33,590 bases of DNA, from positions 1 through 33,590 of the forward strand of contig NZ_JACARE010000040.1 in NCBI RefSeq assembly GCF_013386765.1. Direction: 5' to 3'. Of the stretch, positions 22,799 through 30,363 are shown piece by piece. Within the stretch, counting starts at the first letter, position 1, and every line of letters starts with the position of its first letter. This DNA comes from Pseudomonas yamanorum (GTDB lineage: Bacteria; Pseudomonadota; Gammaproteobacteria; Pseudomonadales; Pseudomonadaceae). The translations under genes and the position numbers were made by a program. Under the pieces are notes generated by a model. The model saw only the letters and a program-made list of their open reading frames with translations. It was not told the DNA's origin and searched no databases.

Positions 22799-25624
22799 TT
22801 ACCGATGCTGAAACCTCGGCAGCGCAGCAATGCGCAGCTTCGGTTCCTGCAGCCTGGCCAAGTCACTGGCAATCTGCGCCCGCCAGAAATGCGCCCCGGC
22901 CAACTGGGCATCCACCCACGCCTGGCGCAGCAACACCTTGGCCTTGTCTACCGACCCGTACTGCGCCTGGCGCAAAATCAACTGCGCCTTGATCCGCAGC
23001 ATCTGCGGCACGAACCAGCGCTCATGCCGTCCGAGTGCCAATTGCAGCGTGTCTTCCAGCACCTCCAGCGCCAGCTTCTCCAGCCCGAGCCGCGCCAGCC
23101 CCAGGGCGTATTCACAACGCAGCAAGCTATACAGCTGGCTATCGCCTTGCCCATGCAGGTGATGCAAGGCCTCACCCAGCAACGGCACGCCTTCTTCGGG
23201 CGACCCCTGGCGGATCAACAGAATGCTTTCGAAGCACAGTCGAAACTGACGCCAGATATGCAGATCCTGCTGGGTCGTGCTGTCTTGCAGCAAGCCCAGG
23301 TAGTACCGCACCTTGGGCAGGTTGGACGCCAACAGCGCCAGGGGAATTGCCCCCAGGCACAGGGTGTACCAGAGGGTCGCGGGGTGATCGAGGGTGATGG
23401 CTTCATCGACGCAACTGCCGATCAAGCGCAGCGCCGGGTCGACATCGCCTTCCAGCAACTGCACCTGTGCCTTGAGGCAGCGAGCGGCGATGCGTTGGTC
23501 AAAATGCACATCGATTATGTGCGAGCGCGGGGCCGACGGTGAGCCCAGCGCCTCGTCGATATTCTGCCGGGCACCGGCCAGGTCGCCCATGTGAAACAAC
23601 GCCACCGCGCGCATGCGTTTGCCCAGCAGTTGCTGGTTGCCGCTGCTGCTCAGGGTGATGTAGCGCTCGGCCAGTTCCAGCGCCTCGGCGTACTGGTTGC
23701 AGCCGCAGCGGTCACTCCACAAGCCCCACAGCGCCCGCAGCTTGTGCTCGGCATCGCCCAGGTCGCGGGCGTCTTCACGCACCTGGCGCCAGGCCTCGCG
23801 CATCGGCCCGCCGGTGCCGTAGGTCAGCATCAGCACACTGGCCAAGGCGGTTTGCAGCAGCATGCGCTGGCGCAGCGGCAGTGGGGTGGTGGCGGCACTG
23901 GCCAGGCCTTTGTCGACCCAGGTGCGGCACTCGCTCACCAGCGACAGGCGCAGCCACAACGGCACACCACCCAGGGTCAGTTCGATGCCGGTGGGCAGGT
24001 GGCCCGAGGCTGAAAAAGCCCACTCCAGCGCGGCGCGCACGGTGTTGATTTCCGGGCCGTAGAGGCCGACCCAGGTGTCGGGGGAAAGGCTGTCGAGGGT
24101 CTGCCCGGCTTCCTGCAACACCCCGAGGGCGAACAGCGCATGGCGCTGGCGGGTGGCATCGGCTTCGCCCTGTTCGTTGAGTTTTTCCAGGGCGTAGGCG
24201 CGGGTGGTTTCCAGCAGGCGGTAGCGCTTGAGCAACTGCGATTCACCGGCGATCAGCAGCGACTTGTCCATCAGGCTTTCCAGCAAGGGCAGGGCGTTGC
24301 GGGCATCAAGGGTGCTGCTGGCGGTCATGGCCTTGACCGCATCGAGGGTGAAGGAACCGGTGAACACCGCCAGTTGGCGCAACATGGCCTGTTCGTCGCC
24401 GGTGAGCATCGAGTAGGTCCAGTCCAGGGTCGCGCTCAGTGAGCGGTGGCGAGCCAGGGCGGTGCGCCGGCCGGTCATTTGCAGGCGGAAGCTGCCGTCG
24501 AGCAACCCCACCAGGTCCTGAATGCCAAAGGTGCGCACCCGCGCCGCGGCGATTTCGATGGCCAGGGCATTGCTGTCGAGCTTGCGGCAGATGGCGCTGG
24601 CGGCGGCGACGTCGGTGTCCTTGAACACGAAGCCGGGGTCCAGGGCCTTGACCCGCTCGATAAACAACGCGATGCCGGACCAGGTCATGGCTTGCTCGGC
24701 ACTCAGGCTTGAGTCTTCGTCGGGCACCAGCAGCGGTGCCAGGTCGTGCACCCGTTCGCCTTCGGCCCGCAGCGGTTCGCGGCTGGTGGTCAGCACGCAA
24801 CACTGGGGCGCGCAGCGCAGCAGCACTTCAACGGCATCGGCGGTGGCTTGCAGCACGTGTTCGCAGTTGTCGAGCACCAGCAGCAGCGGGCTGTCGGCGA
24901 GCATCGAGGCCACGCTTTGCAAGGGCTCGTCACTCACGCTCTGGATGCCCAAGGCGTTGGCGAGCATGCCCGCTACCCATTGGCCGCTGGTGGCGGGGGC
25001 CAGGTCGACGAAGCACATGCCCTGGTGAAAGCGGCCCTGCAGCAGTTGCGCCACGGCCAGGGCCACGGTGGTCTTGCCGATGCCGCCGGGGCCGGTGATG
25101 GTCACGAAGCGCTGGCTCAGCACCTGGTCGGCAAGGCTCAGGATCAGCTGTTCGCGGCCAATCACCGTGTTCGGCGGCGTTTGCAGGTTGGGTTCTTCCA
25201 CGGTCGGCGCCGGCACCAGGGCCTGGGGCATGGCGCCTTCACTCACGGCCTGCAACGTTACGGGTGCGACAAACCGGTAACCCCGGCCAGGCACGGTGAC
25301 GATGTAGCTGAAGTTGCCGTCATCCCCCAGCGCCCGGCGCAGCGCAACGATCTGTGCGCGCAGGTTGCATTCCTCCACCACCACCTTGGGCCAGGCGAAG
25401 GAGATCAGTTCGGACTTTTCCAGCAACTCGCCCGCCCGGCTGGCGAGGGCGATCAGCAAGTACAAGGCGCGGCTGCCGAGGGTCACCGGCTCGCCGTTGC
25501 GCAGCAAGACATGCTGGCGCGCCAACAAGAGAAAGGGGCCAAAACCGAGAGCGTTCTCGGTGTGGTCCGGGGCATGGGGGGCGAGGTCCATGAAGGACGC
25601 TGCGGGGTATTTGCTCGAACTCAT
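22799..25624 (-). CDS. Large transcriptional regulator: winged helix + P-loop ATPase (STAND-like) + helical repeats
   Basis: This 941-residue protein has an OmpR/PhoB-type winged helix at about 27-121 (SRALYLLIALASRAGELLEKSELISFAWP, broken by charged residues, and VPGRGYRFVAPV). A P-loop ATPase follows, with Walker A GPGGIGKT at 178-185 and Walker B LLLVLDNCEHVL (Asp252). From about 540 to the end it is helical and TPR-like. There is no receiver domain. Such proteins resemble STAND signal ATPases, in which ligand and nucleotide drive oligomerisation. ATG 25624 has AAGGA upstream and is preferred to the adjacent TTG. It lies between the TonB/phoD operon and the divergent bufferin-type operon, both of which carry TGTGTATC motifs, so it is the likely controller of both. 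Its ligand is unknown. Confidence 0.88.
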   Translation of the reverse strand: MSSSKYPAASFMDLAPHAPDHTENALGFGPFLLLARQHVLLRNGEPVTLGSRALYLLIALASRAGELLEKSELISFAWPKVVVEECNLRAQIVALRRALGDDGNFSYIVTVPGRGYRFVAPVTLQAVSEGAMPQALVPAPTVEEPNLQTPPNTVIGREQLILSLADQVLSQRFVTITGPGGIGKTTVALAVAQLLQGRFHQGMCFVDLAPATSGQWVAGMLANALGIQSVSDEPLQSVASMLADSPLLLVLDNCEHVLQATADAVEVLLRCAPQCCVLTTSREPLRAEGERVHDLAPLLVPDEDSSLSAEQAMTWSGIALFIERVKALDPGFVFKDTDVAAASAICRKLDSNALAIEIAAARVRTFGIQDLVGLLDGSFRLQMTGRRTALARHRSLSATLDWTYSMLTGDEQAMLRQLAVFTGSFTLDAVKAMTASSTLDARNALPLLESLMDKSLLIAGESQLLKRYRLLETTRAYALEKLNEQGEADATRQRHALFALGVLQEAGQTLDSLSPDTWVGLYGPEINTVRAALEWAFSASGHLPTGIELTLGGVPLWLRLSLVSECRTWVDKGLASAATTPLPLRQRMLLQTALASVLMLTYGTGGPMREAWRQVREDARDLGDAEHKLRALWGLWSDRCGCNQYAEALELAERYITLSSSGNQQLLGKRMRAVALFHMGDLAGARQNIDEALGSPSAPRSHIIDVHFDQRIAARCLKAQVQLLEGDVDPALRLIGSCVDEAITLDHPATLWYTLCLGAIPLALLASNLPKVRYYLGLLQDSTTQQDLHIWRQFRLCFESILLIRQGSPEEGVPLLGEALHHLHGQGDSQLYSLLRCEYALGLARLGLEKLALEVLEDTLQLALGRHERWFVPQMLRIKAQLILRQAQYGSVDKAKVLLRQAWVDAQLAGAHFWRAQIASDLARLQEPKLRIAALPRFQHR

Positions 25625-26203
25625 CAATTTGTCCTTTTTTGTAGTCGGGCTTGTTATTGGCGATCAGGCCATTCGCCCTTTTGGGTGCTTACGTGCGGCA
25701 GCAGGCTTGGAGAGTTGAAGTCGATCAAAAAGGTAAGAATTGCCGCCCTCCTTTGGGGCATGGACATTGTTATAGGGCGCGGGGCCGTTGGGTTTCAGGC
25801 GATGAGACTGTTTCAATTTAGAAACATTTTATTACTAGAAAACCTGATGTAGCAGAATGTATGCCAGTTGGCATGTAACAAAGATGACAACAACCTTATG
25901 AAATTTATGGGGAATTTTGAGGTCGTCGACGGCGCGGGAAGGGGAGTGTTCGGAAAGGCGAATATTTCTAATTGTGTCGTTCGGGAAGCCGAATAAAACG
26001 GCGGTGGTTTGGCGGTGGTTTTTTGGCTGTGTATCAGACTGTGTATCAGCACCCACCTGATACACCGGCATGAATAGAAGGCGGGAACGCGACACAGACG
26101 GGATACACGCCTGGCTTTAAATCTGTCTACCAGATGGCGCAGGTGGTCACCCACACCGCACAAGCGCCCTGGCCACATTCAGTCAAGCCAGGAGTTCCAA
26201 CCC
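25625..26203. promoter_or_regulatory. Long divergent intergenic region between regulator and bufferin-type operon
   Basis: This 579-bp stretch is more AT-rich than its surroundings and holds no convincing gene. Minus-strand frames at 25813-26178 and 25835-26095 are open but lack good start sites and read as low-complexity shadow. Visible structure includes a perfect 14-bp palindrome ATGCCA-GT-TGGCAT at 25861-25874 and the TGTGTATC repeats at 26027-26108. The promoters of both genes must be here; no -35/-10 pair is clear enough to call. Confidence 0.6.
26027..26065 (+). promoter_or_regulatory. Operator-like cluster: two direct CTGTGTATCAG repeats and one inverted copy
   Basis: CTGTGTATCAG occurs exactly at 26027-26037 and 26039-26049, a 12-bp period. 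CTGATACAC, its reverse complement, follows at 26057-26065. A further inverted GATACAC is at 26102-26108. The cluster is 139-177 bp upstream of the first bufferin precursor. It resembles the half-site in the palindrome at 22750-22782, on the other side of the regulator gene. Confidence 0.6.
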
Positions 26204-26476
26204 ATGAAGCGCCATTACGCGGCCCTTGCCGCCACCCTTGCACTGTCCCTCGGTGCCTTCGCCGCCACCGCCCATGCCGATGAGGCCAAGCCCCAGGAAA
26301 AATGCTTCGGCGTGTCCCTCGCCGGTGCCAACGACTGCGCCGCCGGTGCCGGTACTTCCTGCGCCGGTACGGCCAAGGCGGATTACCAGGGCAACGCCTG
26401 GGTGCTGGTGGACAAAGGCACCTGCACCCAGATCAAGACCCCCAAAGGCTTCGGCAGCCTGACGGAACAACCATGA
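26204..26476 (+). CDS. bufA1: DUF2282 bufferin-type precursor, 4-Cys
   Basis: This 90-residue small secreted protein has a signal peptide ending AATAHADE and a short mature region with four cysteines in the order KCFGVS, NDCAAG, TSCAG and GTCTQI. The EKCFGV...NDCAAG...SCAGTAKADY pattern is the DUF2282 signature, now known as bufferin precursors, whose cysteines are modified to metal-binding groups by a DUF692 enzyme; in Cupriavidus the equivalent gig operon responds to gold and copper. AGGAGT precedes the ATG. Its stop overlaps the DoxX start by 4 bp. It is the first gene of the operon, directly after the repeat-rich control region. Confidence 0.92.
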   Translation: MKRHYAALAATLALSLGAFAATAHADEAKPQEKCFGVSLAGANDCAAGAGTSCAGTAKADYQGNAWVLVDKGTCTQIKTPKGFGSLTEQP

Positions 26477-26901
26477 TTGCCCGGGCCCCTGCGGTGCTCA
26501 AGCGTGTGCTGCCTGAGGCGCTGCTGTTGCTGGTGGCTCGCGTGGGTATCGCTTCGGTGTTTTTCCTCTCGGGCCGCACCAAGGTGACCGGTTTCCTGCA
26601 GCTCAAGCCGTCGACCTACACCTTGTTTCGCTCGGAATACGCCTTGCCGCTGGTGCCGCCGGAATGGGCGGCGCACCTGGCGACCTACGCCGAGCATCTG
26701 TTCCCGCTGTTGCTGGTGCTGGGCCTGCTGACCCGTCCGGCAGCCGCCGCGCTGCTGGGCATGACCCTGGTGATCGAGGTGTTCGTGTACCCCGACGCCT
26801 GGCCGACCCACCTGACCTGGGCGGGGCTGTTACTGCCGCTGCTGGCGTATGGCGGCGGGGCCTGGTCACTCGACCGCGTGTTGTCCGGCCAGCGCCGTTA
26901 A
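26473..26901 (+). CDS. DoxX-family membrane protein of bufferin-type operon
   Basis: The 142-residue protein has four membrane helices (about 14-34, 64-82, 88-107, 114-131). RVGIASVFFLSGRTKVTGF at the first helix and PLLLVLGLLTRPAAAALLGMTLVIEVFVYP are DoxX-like. DoxX proteins accompany DUF2282/DUF692/DUF2063 genes in many proteobacteria (gigT-like), but their biochemical role is not settled; redox or thiol partnering has been suggested for DoxX proteins. The start overlaps the first precursor's stop (ATGA). Confidence 0.9.
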   Translation: MIARAPAVLKRVLPEALLLLVARVGIASVFFLSGRTKVTGFLQLKPSTYTLFRSEYALPLVPPEWAAHLATYAEHLFPLLLVLGLLTRPAAAALLGMTLVIEVFVYPDAWPTHLTWAGLLLPLLAYGGGAWSLDRVLSGQRR

Positions 26902-26946
26902 CCCTTTCACAACAATGATCAGGCCCCAAGGCCTGTGGAGAGTCGC

Positions 26947-27714
26947 ATGCGTATTCTTTCTTCCCTGGCGATCGCCATGGCACTCGGTTCACCGTTATTG
27001 GCCTCGGCGGCCGATGCGGCCAAGCCCCAGCCGGGCACCGGCAAAAGCGTGGTGATCGTGCCCGGTTCCTTCGTCGACGGCTCCGGCTGGCGAGTGGTGC
27101 ACGACATCCTGATTCACAAGGGCTACAAGGTGACCGTGGTGCATCAGGGCCATGAAAGCCTCGCCGCCGACGTGGCCGAAGCCCGCGAAGTGCTCGAGCA
27201 GCAAGTCGGCCCGGTGGTGCTGGTGGGTCACAGTTCCGGTGGCGGTGTGATCTCGATTGCCGGTGACCGCGACAAGGTCAAGTCGATGGTTTATGTCTCG
27301 GCCCTGCAACCGGAAGTCGGCGAGAACATGAGCCAGTTGCTGTCGTCGATGCCGGCGCCGAGCAATGACGTCAAGCAGACCCGCGACGGGCATCTGTTCT
27401 TTGACCGAACCAAATTCAACGCCGATTTCGCCGCCGACCTGACCACCAACCGCACCGACTTCATGGCTGCCTCCCAAGTGCCGGCCACCACCGCGCTGTT
27501 CGGCGGCACCATCTGGGCCGCAGCCTGGCACAAGAAACCGACCTACGCCGTGGTGTCCACCGAAGACCGCGCCCTGAGCCCGGATCTGCAGCGCTGGATG
27601 TACAAGCGCGCCGGCTCCAAGGTCACCGAAATCAAAGCCAGCCACTCGGTGTACATCTCCCAGCCTGAGGCTGTGGCGAAGGTCATCGAAGACGCAGCAT
27701 CCGTCATCAAATAA
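26947..27714 (+). CDS. Secreted alpha/beta hydrolase embedded in the bufferin-type operon
   Basis: The 255-residue protein has a signal peptide ending LLASAADA and a compact alpha/beta-hydrolase fold of the hydroxynitrile-lyase/methyl-esterase-like branch. It has an oxyanion region VVIVPGSFVDGSGW, nucleophile Ser96 in GHSSGG, probable acid Asp207 (VVSTEDRAL) and His233 (KASHSVY). GGAGAG precedes the ATG at 26947. It sits between DoxX and the second precursor, a position where known bufferin operons do not usually have an enzyme. It could be a periplasmic esterase acting on an oxidised or thiol-reactive compound, or simply share the operon's stress signal. The substrate is unknown. Confidence 0.9.
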   Translation: MRILSSLAIAMALGSPLLASAADAAKPQPGTGKSVVIVPGSFVDGSGWRVVHDILIHKGYKVTVVHQGHESLAADVAEAREVLEQQVGPVVLVGHSSGGGVISIAGDRDKVKSMVYVSALQPEVGENMSQLLSSMPAPSNDVKQTRDGHLFFDRTKFNADFAADLTTNRTDFMAASQVPATTALFGGTIWAAAWHKKPTYAVVSTEDRALSPDLQRWMYKRAGSKVTEIKASHSVYISQPEAVAKVIEDAASVIK

Positions 27715-27738
27715 ACCCCACCCCGAGGAGTAACACCC

Positions 27739-28011
27739 ATGAGTACGTCCATCAAATCCCGCTTGAGCCTGGCCACTGCTGCCGCCCTGATCGCCATGGC
27801 GTCCGCCTCTTTCGCCGCTGCCGCGAGCGCCGCCGACCAGCCGGAGCAGCCAGGCCGCTGCTACGGCGTGAATAACTGCAAGGGCGAAAGCCTGTGCGCC
27901 ACGGCCAAGAACGATTGCAAGGGCCTCAACAGCTGCAAGGGGCAGGGCGTGGTCGTGAAGACTCCGTCTGAGTGCCTGAAGCTGGGCGGCACCACCACTG
28001 AACCGAAGTAA
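27739..28011 (+). CDS. bufA2: Second bufferin-type precursor, 6-Cys
   Basis: The 90-residue protein has a signal peptide ending AAASAADQ and a short mature part with six cysteines: GRCYGVN, NNCKGES, LCATAK, NDCKGLN, SCKGQG and SECLKLGG. The CYGVNNCKG...CKGLNSCKGQG pattern is the second class of bufferin-like precursor, also found next to DUF692/DUF2063 genes, and differs from the 4-Cys DUF2282 protein at 26204. GAGGAG lies just upstream. A hairpin and a REP separate it from the DUF692 gene, so precursor may be made in excess over the modifying enzyme. Confidence 0.9.
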   Translation: MSTSIKSRLSLATAAALIAMASASFAAAASAADQPEQPGRCYGVNNCKGESLCATAKNDCKGLNSCKGQGVVVKTPSECLKLGGTTTEPK

Positions 28012-28022
28012 GGTCCATGAAC

Positions 28023-28047
28023 ACGCGGGGTGCCTGGCGCCCCGCGT
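28023..28047 (+). terminator. Intra-operon hairpin, possible attenuator
   Basis: Two 12-base arms (28023-28034, 28036-28047) pair with one mismatch around a single base, so the real loop is a few bases. The hairpin is very G+C-rich and lies 11 bp after the second precursor's stop. Only a short mixed T-rich tract follows, so full termination is not expected. Confidence 0.5.
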
Positions 28048-28060
28048 TGTTCTCAGGTTT

Positions 28061-28085
28061 TTCGCGAGCAAGCTCGCTCCTACAG
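28061..28085 (+). repeat. Pseudomonas REP element
   Basis: The segment has the GCGAGC-AA-GCTCGC hairpin followed by TCCTACA, the common short REP of fluorescens-group pseudomonads. It lies between the second precursor and the DUF692 gene, 22 bp before the latter's start, and with the hairpin at 28023 may shape mRNA stability. Confidence 0.85.
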
Positions 28086-28106
28086 TTTTGTAACGGAGAC
28101 CGTGTG

Positions 28107-28958
28107 ATGCCGACATCCAATCCGCGTTTCCCGGGCTACGGCCTGGGGCTGCGCAAGGAGCACTACAGCGAGTTCCTGGAGACCTCGGTGGCGGTGGATT
28201 TCGTTGAAGTGATCTCCGAGAACTTCATGGTCGCGGGCGGCCAGCCACGGCATATCCTGCGCCGGATTCGTGAGCGTTATCCGGTGGCGCTGCACGGGGT
28301 GTCGATGTCGATCGGCACCGCCGAAGGCCTGGATCGCGACTATTTGAAGCGCCTCAAATCCCTGGTGGACGAGATCGAACCGCTGTTTGTGTCCGACCAC
28401 CTGAGCTGGTCCCGCAGTGGCGGGTTCAACTCTCATGATCTGCTGCCGGTGCCTTACACCCTTGAGGCGCTGGACCGGGTCTGCGCGAATATCGACCTGG
28501 CTCAAGAGGTGTTGGGCCGCACGATGCTGTTTGAAAACCCGTCCAGCTACCTGGCCTTTGATGATGCGTCCATGAGCGAGTGGGAATTTATCGCCGCCAT
28601 GTCCCGGCGCACCGGCTGCGAGCTGTTGCTGGACGTCAACAATGTATTTGTCAGCGCCAGCAACCATGGCTTTGATGCCCTGGCGTTTCTCGACGGGATT
28701 CCCGCCGAGCGAGTCCGGCAGATTCACCTGGCCGGGCACAGCCAGGGCCGCGAATTGCTGATCGACAGCCACGACAGCCCGGTGTGTGACGGGGTCTGGG
28801 ATCTGTATGCCAAGGCCGTCGGGTTGCTCGGCCCGGTCGCCACGATGATCGAACGCGACGACGATATTCCGCCGTTGGCCGAGTTGCTGGAGGAGCTGTC
28901 GATCGCCCGGATGCTGGGAGCCTCCGAGGCCTACAAGCGTGCGCAGGTGCGCCCATGA
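28107..28958 (+). CDS. bufB: DUF692 multinuclear non-haem iron oxidative enzyme (MNIO), BufB-like
   Basis: This 283-residue TIM-barrel enzyme modifies cysteine-containing peptides in this family (relatives include MbnB and TglH). Probable metal ligands are visible at strand ends: His63 (LHGVSMSIG), Asp97/His98 (SDHLSW), Glu143/Asn144 (FENPSSY), Asp176 and Asn178 (LLLDVNNV), His207 (IHLAGH), Asp220/His222 (IDSHDSPV) and Glu249 (MIERDD). GGAGA upstream supports ATG 28107; the frame is open 90 bp further, but that stretch is the hairpin/REP. Its stop overlaps the DUF2063 start by 4 bp. The expected substrates are one or both small precursors of this operon. Confidence 0.95.
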   Translation: MPTSNPRFPGYGLGLRKEHYSEFLETSVAVDFVEVISENFMVAGGQPRHILRRIRERYPVALHGVSMSIGTAEGLDRDYLKRLKSLVDEIEPLFVSDHLSWSRSGGFNSHDLLPVPYTLEALDRVCANIDLAQEVLGRTMLFENPSSYLAFDDASMSEWEFIAAMSRRTGCELLLDVNNVFVSASNHGFDALAFLDGIPAERVRQIHLAGHSQGRELLIDSHDSPVCDGVWDLYAKAVGLLGPVATMIERDDDIPPLAELLEELSIARMLGASEAYKRAQVRP

Positions 28959-29731
28959 ACCTCGCGCAATGGCAGCAGGCTTTTCATGCCTGGCTGGTGA
29001 GTGCTTCGGACGAGTCGGCCCAGGTGCTTGGCAACAAGACCGCCGGCCTCGCGGTTTACCAGAACAACTACCGCGCGCAGTTGGTGGGTTGCCTGGAGCA
29101 GGCATTTCCCAACCTGCGGCGCTGGGTGGGGGATGAGGCGTTCCTGGCCGCGTCCATCAGCCATATCGACCGGTATCCGCCCCATGCCTGGACCCTGGAC
29201 GTGTATCCCGAAGGCTTTCACCAGACCTTGGCCGAACTGTTCCCCAACAACCCGGACGTGCATGAACTGGCATGGATCGAGTCGTCGCTCAATGAGGCGT
29301 TTGTCGCCGCCGATGCCAGCCCGTTGCCCATGGACGCGCTGGCGGCGGTGGATTGGGACACCGCGTGCCTGCAATTCACGCCGTCGCTGCGCTGCCACGG
29401 GCTGACCACCAACGCCGAGGCGATCTGGTCGGCGTTGTGGCAACAAACCCCGGCGCCCGAGGCGGTGATGCTGGCCGAGGCCGGTGGGCTGCTGGTGTGG
29501 CGTCGGCAATTCACCTCGCGCCTGCGCCAAGTCGACGTCGTGGAGTACCAGGCGCTGGTGCACCTGCAGGGCAACGGCAGTTTTGTCGGACTGTGCGAGT
29601 TTCTGGTGGAGCGCCTGGGGGTCGAGGAGGGCGTGGCGAAAGCCGGTGAATGGCTGGCCGGCTGGATCGGCAGCGAGTTGATTGTGGGGATCGTTGACGA
29701 TCTTCCTGTGTCGCATTTTTTGGAGCTATGA
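28955..29731 (+). CDS. bufC: DUF2063 partner protein of the MNIO, BufC-like
   Basis: The 258-residue protein has an N-terminal DUF2063 region (about 5-95) with WQQAFHAWLV, GLAVYQNNYRAQLVGCLEQAFPNLRRWVGDEAFLAAS (broken here by line of charged residues) and HIDRYPPHAWTLDVY. The C-terminal part is less conserved. Databases often label such proteins DNA-binding, but in MNIO systems the equivalent partner recognises the precursor peptide and hands it to the enzyme. It overlaps the DUF692 gene by 4 bp (ATGA), consistent with a stoichiometric complex. Confidence 0.93.
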   Translation: MNLAQWQQAFHAWLVSASDESAQVLGNKTAGLAVYQNNYRAQLVGCLEQAFPNLRRWVGDEAFLAASISHIDRYPPHAWTLDVYPEGFHQTLAELFPNNPDVHELAWIESSLNEAFVAADASPLPMDALAAVDWDTACLQFTPSLRCHGLTTNAEAIWSALWQQTPAPEAVMLAEAGGLLVWRRQFTSRLRQVDVVEYQALVHLQGNGSFVGLCEFLVERLGVEEGVAKAGEWLAGWIGSELIVGIVDDLPVSHFLEL

Positions 29732-29734
29732 CCC

Positions 29735-30271
29735 ATGTCTTTTTTCAATCGCCGTCGCTTTCTGATGTCCACCGCCATTGCCTCTGTGGTGCTTTCACTG
29801 CCGGCCATGGCGGCGCCTGCGAAGTGGACGATCCGCCAGGTCAGCACCGACCTGCTGGATATCGGCTACTACGAGGCCGGCCCGGAGGAGGGCAGGCCGA
29901 TCATTTTGCTGCATGGGGCGGACGGTGACCTTGAGCGTTTCGCCGAGGTTGTGCCGCACCTGGTGTCCGAGGGCTTGCGGGTCGTCGTCCCGTACCTGCG
30001 GGGTCATGGCAGCACCACGCCGCTGGACAAGGCTGCGCCCGCCAGCACCCAGGAAGTGGTGCTCGGCCAGGACGTGCTGGACCTGATGAACGCCTTGCAC
30101 ATCCCCGAGGCAGTGCTCGGCGGGTTCGACCTCGGTGGTCGGGCTGTCACGGCGGCGGCGACCTTGCGGCCGAGCCGTTGTGTGGCGCTGGTGACCGTCA
30201 ACAGCGCGCCGCAGCCCGCGCTGGCCGAGGTGTTGGGGCAAATGGCGCGGATGGGGACATGGCGCACCTGA
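29735..30271 (+). pseudogene. Truncated Tat-type alpha/beta hydrolase (Asp-nucleophile branch)
   Basis: The 178-residue frame starts with a Tat-like signal (NRRRFLMSTAIASVV), has the oxyanion HG motif (LLHGADGD, near 60) and a nucleophile elbow GGFDLGGRAV with Asp132, as in dehalogenase-like hydrolases. It stops after MARMGTWRT. Whole members of the fold are about 280-320 residues, so the cap and the catalytic His region are missing. The next 90 bp contain no continuation in any frame, so a deletion fits better than a simple frameshift. It begins 3 bp after the DUF2063 gene with TGGAGC upstream and was probably part of that operon. Confidence 0.7.
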
Positions 30272-30363
30272 ACATGAATATTTGGACAGCCGCGCATTTG
30301 TGCGCTGAAAAAAAAGGCCGCAGCCCTTACTCTTAACGCCTTTGCCACGTGTGCGGATTGTCC

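Noticed and set aside
25813..26178. Minus-strand frames of 121 and 86 residues in the divergent control region
   Set aside because: They lie across the operator repeats, have poor starts and no recognisable domain.
28017..28106. N-terminal extension of the DUF692 protein
   Set aside because: The extension is encoded by the hairpin and REP, and a ribosome binding site lies before ATG 28107.
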